NCBI GenBank assembly: GCA_946478755.1
Contig: CAMLDJ010000101.1
Span: 1 to 17,361, forward strand
Reading direction: 5' to 3'
DNA length: 17,361 nucleotides
From: an uncultured Pedobacter sp.
Lineage (GTDB): Bacteria; Bacteroidota; Bacteroidia; Sphingobacteriales; Sphingobacteriaceae
Position 1 is the stretch's first letter. Every line of letters begins with the position of its first letter. Both the position numbers and the translations under genes were made by a program. Below the pieces are notes generated by a model that saw only the letters and a list, made by a program, of their open reading frames with translations, searched no databases and was not told the origin of the DNA. Positions 1-5,858 of the stretch are shown one piece after another.

Positions 1-341
1 GTGTCGTTCTCATCATCAATGATCTTGTAAGAGAAGGTATCCTGGTGGCCGGCAACATCTTTATAAGAACGGCCCAGCAGGCGCTTCACAGAAAATATGG
101 TGTTTTCGGGATCTGTGGTCAGGAATTCTTTGGCTTCATTACCTACAAGTGTCTCACCCTGTTTGTTGAAATGAACCACTGAGGGTACAAGCAAGCCTTT
201 TCCGGTGTCATTGATCACCACTGCTTTTTTATCGGGATTGATGAAAGCGACCAGACTGTTGGTGGTCCCTAAATCAATTCCAACGATGATCTCTTCTTTT
301 TGCAGGGAACCTGTTGCCAGGTTAATGGATATCTTTGCCAT
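1..341 (-). CDS. hscA: HscA-like Hsp70 chaperone, N-terminal part (runs off left edge)
   Basis: This is the first 113 codons of an Hsp70-family ATPase; the rest lies beyond the left edge. The ATG at 339-341 (minus strand) opens a protein with the phosphate-1 loop of the actin-like ATPase fold, VGIDLGTTNSLVA, at about residues 20-32, followed by the typical LVPSVVHF and GNEAK segments and SVKRLLGR near residue 84. The roughly 18 residues before the ATPase motif and the VGIDLGTTNSLVA wording fit HscA, the chaperone that acts with IscU in iron-sulfur cluster assembly. Bacteroidota DnaK normally starts almost directly with IIGIDLGTTNSCVA. The choice of HscA over another Hsp70 rests on the N-terminus alone, since the substrate-binding domain is not in the window. 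A possible -7 promoter box lies just upstream at 349-356. Confidence 0.85.
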   Translation of the reverse strand, partial: MAKISINLATGSLQKEEIIVGIDLGTTNSLVAFINPDKKAVVINDTGKGLLVPSVVHFNKQGETLVGNEAKEFLTTDPENTIFSVKRLLGRSYKDVAGHQDTFSYKIIDDEND

Positions 342-348
342 AGTACGG

Positions 349-356
349 CAAATTTA
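349..356 (-). promoter_or_regulatory. Candidate -7 promoter box of the hscA-like gene
   Basis: Read on the minus strand the sequence is TAAATTTG, an exact match to the Bacteroidota -7 consensus TAnnTTTG, ending 7 nt before the ATG. That spacing would give a leaderless or nearly leaderless transcript. No TTG is seen at the expected -33 distance, so the call is tentative. Confidence 0.35.
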
Positions 357-497
357 GGAATGTTTCGGGGCTTTTTTGTTGTAATGTTGCAATGTTTGAA
401 AACCGGATTCACTTTTCTCTCGTAAATATTCATATAAAATTTTAGAACCAGCTGCTTGGCGAACCTTTATCATAGGCTCCGATCGGCATTTAAACTT

Positions 498-1217
498 ATG
501 AAGAACATGAAAAATTTACAAGAGAAAAACACGATGGACCCGCTCCCAGGGGAAAAAAGTATGTTGACCGCACCATTACAGCGTCGTTCTTTCCTGCAAT
601 TTGCAGGGGCCGGAGCTGCGGCTATGGCGTTGGTGGCGGTAGGCTGTAAAAAAGACAGGCACGACCAGATGGATTCGGGTGGGGTTTTGCTAGATTTTAG
701 GGATGATTTCGGTGTGCTTAATTACGCCTATGCTTTAGAACAGCTTGAAGCAGCCTTTTATATCCAGGTGGCCTCCAATCCGCCGTCGGCCTTTAGCGCG
801 GCCGAGAAAACTTATTTTCAGGATATTCAGTTCCATGAAATTGCGCACAGAGAATTCTTTAAGAAAGCGTTGAGTAATGCTGCAATACGGAATCTGGAAG
901 TAGACTTCTCGAGTATAAATTTTGGCGATCGTAACAGTGTTCTGGCGACCGCTAAAGCTTTCGAAGATTTAGGAGTTGCTGCTTACAACGGTGCCGGTGT
1001 CCGCATTAAAACAGATGCTTATCTGGTTGCTGCTGGTAAAATTGTTTCGGTCGAGGCCCGCCATGCGGCATACATCCGCGATTTAATTTCGAACGGAAGC
1101 TTTGCAAATGCCGAAGTGGTCAATGCTCAGGGACTGGATATGGCTTTAGCACCCGATCAAGTTTTGGCTGTTGCAGGAAAATATATCAAAACGAAAATCA
1201 ATGTCATTAACCTTTAA
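498..1217 (+). CDS. Tat-exported ferritin-like domain lipoprotein
   Basis: From the ATG at 498 this is a 239-residue protein of the ferritin-like (Ferritin_2 / DUF4439-like) group. The N-terminus has a twin-arginine motif, QRRSFLQFAG (arginines 29-30), a hydrophobic stretch and a lipobox-like VAVGC with Cys50, so it is probably exported folded by Tat and lipid-anchored. The four-helix domain covers about residues 65-205. It carries spaced candidate metal ligands: an E in the LEQLEAAFY helix, H-E-x-x-H in FHEIAHREF, an E in AFEDLGVAAY, and E/H in SVEARHAAYIR, which are the usual positions in this family. The frame stays open upstream to a TTG at 456, but the ATGs at 498 or 507 give a more normal signal peptide. 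Substrate and catalytic activity are unknown; iron or peroxide handling is an inference from the fold. It is followed 12 nt later by a second ferritin-like gene. Confidence 0.85.
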   Translation: MKNMKNLQEKNTMDPLPGEKSMLTAPLQRRSFLQFAGAGAAAMALVAVGCKKDRHDQMDSGGVLLDFRDDFGVLNYAYALEQLEAAFYIQVASNPPSAFSAAEKTYFQDIQFHEIAHREFFKKALSNAAIRNLEVDFSSINFGDRNSVLATAKAFEDLGVAAYNGAGVRIKTDAYLVAAGKIVSVEARHAAYIRDLISNGSFANAEVVNAQGLDMALAPDQVLAVAGKYIKTKINVINL

Positions 1218-1229
1218 ACCTTAGAAAAC

Positions 1230-2069
1230 ATGAATATTGTAAATATATTAGAAGAAATAGAAAAAGTAGACGGTGAGATCTATGATCGGTTAAATCCAAG
1301 AAGAGCGGCGATGAAAGATTTTTTTAACCTGGGAAAAAAGGTCGCCTTAGCCGCAGCACCATTGGCATTGGGTTCGATGTTTACAAAGGCATACGGACAA
1401 ACGACACCGCCTGCAGTAATTGATGTGTTAAATTATGCTTTGACCCTCGAATACCTGGAATATCATTTTTATAACCATTCCTTGCTGGCTGCTCCTGGGC
1501 TAATCCCGGCCGGCGCAGCAAATTCAGCCATAACCACTATTCGGGATCATGAAAAAGCGCACGTAGACTTGCTTAAAGGTGCAATTACAGCCAGTGGCGG
1601 TACTCCGGTATTTTTCAGCTATGATCAGTTCGATTTTACTGCAAAAAATACTTTTCCAACGGTGTATTCGGATTATAATATTTTTCTTGCGGTGGCTCAG
1701 GCATTTGAAGATACAGGAGTTAGGGCATACAAAGGTCAGGCGACCACCTTAAAAGGAATGCCTGTTTTAACAACAGCCTTGCAAATCCACTCTGTGGAGG
1801 CCCGTCATGCTGCTCATATTCGATCTATGCGAGCTGCGAACGGGGTAAATATTAAACCCTGGATCAGTCTTGGCGCTGGTGGTGTTGCAAATGATACGGG
1901 TATTGCTGCTGTCGACGCCGTCTATGCCGGCGAGGCGCTTGATGTGCAGGCAGATATAACCATTACCGGAATTGCCAATGGGGTAACTAAAGCTGCGGCT
2001 GTAGAAAGTTTTGATGAGCCCCTGGCAAAAGCGAATGTGTTAACCATCGCCGGCTTATTTATTAAATAA
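1230..2069 (+). CDS. Exported ferritin-like domain protein (second of pair)
   Basis: A 279-residue paralogue-like partner of the preceding gene, 12 nt downstream and surely co-transcribed. Residues 1-22 form an acidic leader, then PRRAAMKDF (arginines 24-25), a hydrophobic segment and a likely signal peptidase site after KAYG near residue 56. The twin-arginine motif lacks the usual phenylalanine but has the K, so Tat export is likely rather than certain. Unlike its neighbour it has no lipobox. The ferritin-like helices follow from about residue 65: LEYLEYHFY, D-H-E-K-A-H, AFEDTGVRAY and SVEARHAAHIR, which match the same motifs in the upstream protein. About 70 residues after the last metal-binding helix form an extra Ala/Val-rich tail. 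An export-linked role for the pair in the envelope is supported; the substrate is unknown. Confidence 0.87.
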   Translation: MNIVNILEEIEKVDGEIYDRLNPRRAAMKDFFNLGKKVALAAAPLALGSMFTKAYGQTTPPAVIDVLNYALTLEYLEYHFYNHSLLAAPGLIPAGAANSAITTIRDHEKAHVDLLKGAITASGGTPVFFSYDQFDFTAKNTFPTVYSDYNIFLAVAQAFEDTGVRAYKGQATTLKGMPVLTTALQIHSVEARHAAHIRSMRAANGVNIKPWISLGAGGVANDTGIAAVDAVYAGEALDVQADITITGIANGVTKAAAVESFDEPLAKANVLTIAGLFIK

Positions 2070-2090
2070 ATAGCGTAGTGTTTTAAAAAA

Positions 2091-2130
2091 ATAAGGCCCC
2101 GTAGGTATCTGATTGCCTACGGGGCCTTAT
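2091..2130 (-). terminator. Rho-independent terminator between convergent operons
   Basis: A perfect 15-bp stem (2091-2105 with 2116-2130) encloses a 10-nt loop. On the minus strand the stem is followed by a run of seven T, so it is a textbook terminator for the sigma/anti-sigma operon. On the plus strand there is no T-run after the stem, but the same hairpin may also stop transcripts from the ferritin pair. Confidence 0.88.
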
Positions 2131-2143
2131 GCCTAAAAGGAGA

Positions 2144-2971
2144 TTAAATAGAGACATTACCGGCAACAATGAGCTGACTCATGGTTGGCGTAGCATTGCC
2201 GCCTCGTTTTTCGAGGGTAACGGCAAAGGTTTGCGCACCTGCAATAGCTTTCATATCGGCCAGAATTTTTGCACTTCCAGGTTTCGCATCAAACACGCCC
2301 AGATCGACAGGCTTTCCATCGACCAATGCCCAAAGCTGGTACTGGTGTGCGCTATCATTAAGCGGGAGCTGCATTTTCGAATGATCCATCAGTACGTGTT
2401 GACCACTGGGATGCCAATAGATCACCATTTTTGCCTTAGGATCCATCTTCGTCCCTGCAAGCTGTACAATCTTCCAGGTCGGATCGCTGGCAATAGCTGC
2501 AATTTTTTGTAGATCGGTATTGCTTTGTCTTATATATTTTATAGTACGGGTAAATTTCTCTTTTTCCAGGCTTAAGCTTGCAATTTGATCTTTGGCATTG
2601 CCTAGCTGGTTGCGGGCATTATATAGTGCAACACCACTCACAACGAGTAAGGAGGCGCAGGCAACAAGCGCGATACGTAGTGTTTTTATTTTCGATTCGT
2701 AAGAAGCATAGCTAAGCGGAACAATGGAAGTATCCTGAATAGGATCCGGACTAATCTGCGCTATTATTTTGTTTTTTATATCATCAGCAGGTTTTACAGC
2801 ATGCTCTTGTGCATATTGTTCCATAGCAATTTCGATGGCTTCCATTTCCTGTTTTATTTCAGGATATTTTGCCGCCATCACTTCTACTTCTGCTTGTTCC
2901 TGTGCATTTAACTGCCCCAGAACATAAAGTTCAAGTATGCCCGATTCGATATATGCTTTTAGTTCTTCCAA
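2144..2971 (-). CDS. RskA-like membrane anti-sigma factor
   Basis: A 275-residue single-pass membrane protein that should sequester the ECF sigma factor encoded just upstream. The cytoplasmic N-terminus (about 1-95) has the YIESGILELYVLGQL helix, typical of the sigma-binding domain of this family, without a zinc-finger HxxxCxxC. One transmembrane helix lies at about 98-117, a heptad-like coiled stretch at 118-160, and an anti-sigma-K (RskA) type C-terminal domain at about 165-272, with YWHPSGQHVLM and YQLWALVDGKPVDLG as landmarks. The start is a TTG at 2969-2971, one base after the sigma stop codon; no in-frame ATG occurs before residue 32, which would remove the conserved helix. Close coupling suggests that sigma and anti-sigma are made in fixed ratio. 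The inducing signal is not visible. Confidence 0.88.
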   Translation of the reverse strand: MEELKAYIESGILELYVLGQLNAQEQAEVEVMAAKYPEIKQEMEAIEIAMEQYAQEHAVKPADDIKNKIIAQISPDPIQDTSIVPLSYASYESKIKTLRIALVACASLLVVSGVALYNARNQLGNAKDQIASLSLEKEKFTRTIKYIRQSNTDLQKIAAIASDPTWKIVQLAGTKMDPKAKMVIYWHPSGQHVLMDHSKMQLPLNDSAHQYQLWALVDGKPVDLGVFDAKPGSAKILADMKAIAGAQTFAVTLEKRGGNATPTMSQLIVAGNVSI

Positions 2972-2972
2972 T

Positions 2973-3524
2973 TTAATTAAAATACTTTCTAAGTTGTAAA
3001 ATTGCCATTCTGACCCGTGTTTTTACGGTGCCCAGCGGTAAATTTAGCTCTTCTGCAGCTTCTACATGTGTGTACCCCTTAAAATAAATCATATTTAATA
3101 CCTTATTAAATTCTGGTTTAAGGGTGTTAACCATCTCTTTTAGGCCCAATAAATCTGAATTAAAGGTAATTTCTTTTTGCGTATCAATGAAATCTACGTT
3201 ATTATCCAGGTCTTGGTTTTTGACTGCATTTTTAAAATCTTTAGAACGCACTTTGTCGATAGCCAGATTCCGTGCAATGTTCATCATCCAGGTAAACAAA
3301 CGCCCCTTGCTGCTGTCGTAACTTTCGGCGGCATTCCATATTTTGATAAAAGTTTCTTGTAAGATATCTTCGGCGATTTCAGTTTGTGGCACTACTCTCG
3401 AAATTATTCCGAATAATGCAGCTGAGTACATGTCGTATAAAACACCTATAGCAACCGTGTCCCGGTTTTTCAGTTTACTAATGAGTTCTTCTTCAGGAAG
3501 TGATATCTTTTTGGCTATAGTCAA
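2973..3524 (-). CDS. ECF RNA polymerase sigma factor (SigK/RpoE-like)
   Basis: A 183-residue extracytoplasmic-function sigma factor. Region 2 covers about residues 26-95 (LYDMYSAALFG, then AEDILQETFIKIW, the -10 recognition helix) and region 4 about 125-180 (YFKGYTHVEAAEEL, NLPLGTVKTRV, the helix-turn-helix that reads the -35 element). The pairing with an RskA-type anti-sigma gene one base downstream fits the SigK-like group. The best start is a TTG at 3522-3524, because the first in-frame ATG (residue 32) would cut into region 2. Both genes of this operon therefore start with TTG, which may keep expression low. Likely targets include its own operon and perhaps the convergent ferritin genes; no shared promoter motif could be shown by eye. 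Confidence 0.9.
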   Translation of the reverse strand: MTIAKKISLPEEELISKLKNRDTVAIGVLYDMYSAALFGIISRVVPQTEIAEDILQETFIKIWNAAESYDSSKGRLFTWMMNIARNLAIDKVRSKDFKNAVKNQDLDNNVDFIDTQKEITFNSDLLGLKEMVNTLKPEFNKVLNMIYFKGYTHVEAAEELNLPLGTVKTRVRMAILQLRKYFN

Positions 3525-3622
3525 TTGATCCGTAATATACAGTTATTATAACAAGAGCAGCGGGTCATTTGTTTTTATTGCCGGTGTCGGTAGCCTGACT
3601 ATGGGGAGAGGGGATAATGTTA

Positions 3623-3692
3623 TGTTTAATTTCTAAGCCATTCCGGTAATGCCTTTCGTTGAAAAAGAAGACAGGTGTATGGTTTAAAATGT
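3623..3692 (+). repeat. Left copy of imperfect 70-bp direct repeat flanking the Rpn cassette
   Basis: Aligned by eye with 4940-5006, about 58 of 70 columns match, with two short gaps. Shared exact blocks include TGTTTAATTTCT, TCCGGTAATG, ACAGGT and TATGGTTT. The two copies have the same orientation and bracket the Rpn gene plus the DUF3810 remnant. Neither copy has a convincing open frame. Confidence 0.75.
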
Positions 3693-3772
3693 GGCGTTCC
3701 TAATTGAGCCGTATTTTATTTCGTTATTTCCAACTGAAACTGCGAATTCCACTGAATTTCAATTAAATAGGG

Positions 3773-3800
3773 TTGGTTGCTGATGATCGTTGTACTTTTG
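3773..3800 (+). promoter_or_regulatory. Candidate Bacteroidota promoter of the Rpn gene
   Basis: TACTTTTG at 3793-3800 fits TAnnTTTG exactly, with a TTG at 3773-3775 placed 17 nt upstream as the -33 element. The expected transcription start lies near 3806, downstream of the TTG codon at 3777 and before the ATG at 3822. This supports 3822 as the true start codon. Confidence 0.5.
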
Positions 3801-3821
3801 GTTAAACCTAATCGGCATCTA

Positions 3822-4784
3822 ATGACGGAAGAAGCAATTGCGTTTGTACTAAAGCCAAAACAAAAAGTTAAACGAAAACCCGCGAGGAGGGATGATGAAC
3901 TTTGGAAGGGAATATTGGCTGACGTCTTTGATGATTTTCTACGGTTCTTTTTTTCGGAGGCAGAAGAACTATTCGATCTTAAGAAAAAGTTTGTTTTTCT
4001 TGACAAGGAGTTTAACAGGCTCTTTCCGCCAGAAGAAAATACCGCTGGAGTAAGATTTGTTGATAAACTTGTGAAAGTGCACTTAAAAGGTGGAGGGTCT
4101 GAATTCATATTGGTGCATGTAGAAATACAGGGCAGCAAAGGTCGTGAAGAGTTAAGCTCAAGGATGTTCCGCTACTTTTACAGAGCTAAGGACAAGCATA
4201 ATGTTTCCATTACGGCATTTGCTATTTTAATAGATGATGTTAAAACTTATCATCCTAAAATATATAAAGAGGAGTATTTGGGTACAAGGCTGAGTTACGC
4301 ATTTAATACTTATAAGCTTTTAAATCAGGATGAAGAAAAGCTACGGGCGGACCCCAATCCATTTGCTATAGTGGCGCTTACGGTTTTAATGGCCTTGAAA
4401 AACAAGAAAATTAACGATGAAGGCCTAAAATACATTAAAATTGATTTGACGCGTGAATTAATCAAAAGAAAACTTGATAAAGCAAAGCATGAAAAAATTA
4501 TGGCCTTTCTTGCCTATTATGTGAATTTTGAAAACCCGGAAATGATGAGTAAATTTGAAGAAGAAGTCGAAAAACTAACTGGAAAGACTACACCTATGGG
4601 AGTCAAAGAGATATTACTGGAAAGACGGGAAAGGGAAGGAATTGAAAAGGGCCGCCAGGTGGAGCGTGCCAAAGCTTTAGAAGAAAAGAAGATGATAGCC
4701 CGCAATTTGAAGAATAAATCAGTCGATCTTAACATTATCGCAGAAGCCACCGGACTCCCTGTAAAAGAAATCGAATCACTATAA
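3822..4784 (+). CDS. Rpn family PD-(D/E)XK nuclease / putative transposase
   Basis: A 320-residue intact member of the Rpn (recombination-promoting nuclease, YhgA-like; PDDEXK_2) family. The N-terminal half starts with DDELWKGILADVF and holds the nuclease core: Asp81 in FVDKLVKV and the Glu101-x-Gln103 of HVEIQG, which is the family's characteristic D...ExQ active site. The second half has the helical DPNPFAIVALTVLMALK segment, a charged region with GIEKGRQVERAKALEEKK and a C-terminal small helical domain, IAEATGLPVKEIESL, likely DNA-binding. The frame is open to a TTG at 3777, but the promoter motif at 3793-3800 favours the ATG at 3822. Characterised relatives cut DNA and stimulate RecA-independent recombination. 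The gene is more AT-rich than pyrC or the helicase and sits between direct repeats, which suggests acquisition. Confidence 0.9.
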   Translation: MTEEAIAFVLKPKQKVKRKPARRDDELWKGILADVFDDFLRFFFSEAEELFDLKKKFVFLDKEFNRLFPPEENTAGVRFVDKLVKVHLKGGGSEFILVHVEIQGSKGREELSSRMFRYFYRAKDKHNVSITAFAILIDDVKTYHPKIYKEEYLGTRLSYAFNTYKLLNQDEEKLRADPNPFAIVALTVLMALKNKKINDEGLKYIKIDLTRELIKRKLDKAKHEKIMAFLAYYVNFENPEMMSKFEEEVEKLTGKTTPMGVKEILLERREREGIEKGRQVERAKALEEKKMIARNLKNKSVDLNIIAEATGLPVKEIESL

Positions 4785-4795
4785 CGGGGATTGTA

Positions 4796-4938
4796 TTAAG
4801 TCTTGAGTTCTTTTTTGTGTATGTTATACAACCACAGCACAATACCCTGATAGCAGTCCCTTCCTTTCGGCTGGTTATGGAGTTAAGGATTCTGTCGAAC
4901 ACCTCATCCATATAAGTAAACATATCGCTGTTGTATTT
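4796..4938 (-). pseudogene. Frameshifted remnant of the 3' end of a DUF3810 gene
   Basis: Read on the minus strand this matches the last ~45 codons of the intact DUF3810 gene (13077-13210 on the plus coordinates) with only about one base in six different. It begins at the codons for YNSDMF and keeps YMD and FDR. A single missing base within the short A-run near 4892 then shifts the frame. When that base is restored, the tail reads NQPKG, then YQGIVLWLYN, then HKKEL, followed by an in-frame TAA at 4796-4798. Most differences from the intact gene fall at third codon positions, so the copy diverged while it was still coding. It ends abruptly at 4938, two bases before the right-hand direct repeat, and its stop lies 11 nt from the convergent Rpn stop. 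The rest of the gene is absent here. Confidence 0.85.
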
Positions 4939-4939
4939 C

Positions 4940-5006
4940 TGTTTAATTTCTGAGTCCGTCCGGTAATGTTTTTTTGAAAAATAAAACAGGTATATGGTTT
5001 AAATGT
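4940..5006 (+). repeat. Right copy of imperfect 70-bp direct repeat flanking the Rpn cassette
   Basis: Partner of 3623-3692, same orientation, about 80% identical by eye. It starts directly at the truncation point of the DUF3810 remnant, so the repeat edge and the homology breakpoint coincide to within about two bases. Confidence 0.75.
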
Positions 5007-5189
5007 AGTTGGTGATAAACTATATAATACGAAGCAAGGTAAAAGAAAAACAAAGCAGGAATCAGGTAAAGGAAAACAAAAGAAATTAAATGAAATTCAA
5101 TATTGAATTTTAACTTTATTATAAGATTTAAAATATTATCAATATTTTGCCAATGATTTAAACCAGATATTGTATCGCATGCATTAAAA

Positions 5190-5777
5190 ATGAAGTACAC
5201 AGATGAACATTCATTATTGCAACTCGTTTCTTCCGGAAATGAAGAAGCATTTACAGTCCTTTATGAACGTAATCGTGTGCAAATTTACCTTTTTATAAAA
5301 AAATATCTAAAATCTTCACAACTTTCTGATGACATCTGCCAGAATGTATTTTTAAAGATATGGGAGCGCAAAGAGGATTTGCATGCCATTAATTCTTTCA
5401 ACGCTTATGCATTTACGATCGCTAAACGTCAATGTCTGGATTTCTTAAAACATGCTGCTGTTGAACAAACTGCGATGAACTTAATTCTCCAGAGCTATCC
5501 AGTGGAGAAAAATGTGGTAGAGGAAGACCAGCAACACCATGAATACATCCGTTTTATAAACGATACACTTTTGAGACTGCCAGTGCAAAGCCAGGTGGTA
5601 TTTAAACTCTGTCGCCAGCAATATAAAAGCTATGATGAAGCCGCCGAAATTCTGGGTATTTCCCGTCATGCTATAAAAAAACACATGGTAAGATCAATGA
5701 AGGTCTTACGGTCGGCCGCGGAATCTGAGCTCGGCATTTCTATGACCATTTTATTGGTTTTATTATCAGGAATTTAA
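5190..5777 (+). CDS. FecI-like ECF RNA polymerase sigma factor
   Basis: A 195-residue ECF sigma factor of the large Bacteroidota group linked to SusC/SusD loci. Region 2 spans about residues 22-92 (AFTVLYERNRVQIYLF, then LSDDICQNVFLKIWE, the -10 reading helix, and FTIAKRQCLDFLK). Region 4 spans about 122-175, with YKSYDEAAEILGISRHAIKKH as the helix-turn-helix. The C-terminus ends in a hydrophobic tail, SMTILLVLLSGI, common in this group and of unclear function. The ATG at 5190 is the only sensible start. It is followed after 81 bp by its FecR-type partner and then by susC, so it should be released upon ligand binding at the outer membrane and activate susC-susD. It differs clearly from the RskA-paired sigma factor at 2973-3524. 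Confidence 0.93.
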   Translation: MKYTDEHSLLQLVSSGNEEAFTVLYERNRVQIYLFIKKYLKSSQLSDDICQNVFLKIWERKEDLHAINSFNAYAFTIAKRQCLDFLKHAAVEQTAMNLILQSYPVEKNVVEEDQQHHEYIRFINDTLLRLPVQSQVVFKLCRQQYKSYDEAAEILGISRHAIKKHMVRSMKVLRSAAESELGISMTILLVLLSGI

Positions 5778-5858
5778 ATTACCTGAATTTATTTCAATTA
5801 GGGGGTACCTTCTGGAATCATTCAATCGTCTTTATGATCAAAAGGGCTAAACCGGGAT

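Larger units (their letters stand above)
3525..3821. other. Intergenic region between sigma operon and Rpn gene
   Basis: About 300 bp between divergent genes. It should hold the promoter of the minus-strand sigma operon, but no exact TAnnTTTG box was found there. From 3623 it contains the left copy of the 70-bp direct repeat, then an AT-rich spacer, and at 3773-3800 a promoter-like motif for the Rpn gene. Confidence 0.6.
4785..5189. other. 405-bp gap: gene remnant, repeat copy and AT-rich spacer
   Basis: The stretch holds the DUF3810 remnant (4796-4938), the right copy of the direct repeat (4940-5006), and then about 180 bp of very AT-rich DNA leading to the FecI-type sigma gene. An open frame on the minus strand across 4943-5200 is low-complexity and has no recognisable features. 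ATATTTTG near 5141 resembles, but does not match, a -7 box for the sigma gene. Confidence 0.6.

Noticed and set aside
2129..2512. A 127-codon plus-strand open frame opposite the RskA-like anti-sigma gene
   Set aside because: It lies antisense to a clear domain-bearing gene, starts within the terminator stem and has no recognisable features; it is a shadow frame.
3716..4138. A 140-codon minus-strand open frame over the left half of the Rpn gene
   Set aside because: Ser/Thr/Phe-rich composition typical of the reverse of an AT-rich coding region; the plus-strand nuclease motifs are unambiguous.
4735..4923. A 62-codon minus-strand frame as an independent small gene
   Set aside because: Its first part matches the DUF3810 C-terminus and the rest is the frameshifted reading of the same remnant, so it is part of the pseudogene.
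3748..5102. Possible inverted repeat (TGAAATTCA-type) near 3750-3765 and 5088-5100 flanking the Rpn cassette
   Set aside because: Only about nine exact bases in very AT-rich DNA; not convincing as terminal inverted repeats.
4943..5200. An 85-codon minus-strand frame between the repeat and the FecI-type sigma gene
   Set aside because: Low-complexity, AT-driven, overlapping the repeat and the sigma start; no sign of selection as a protein.
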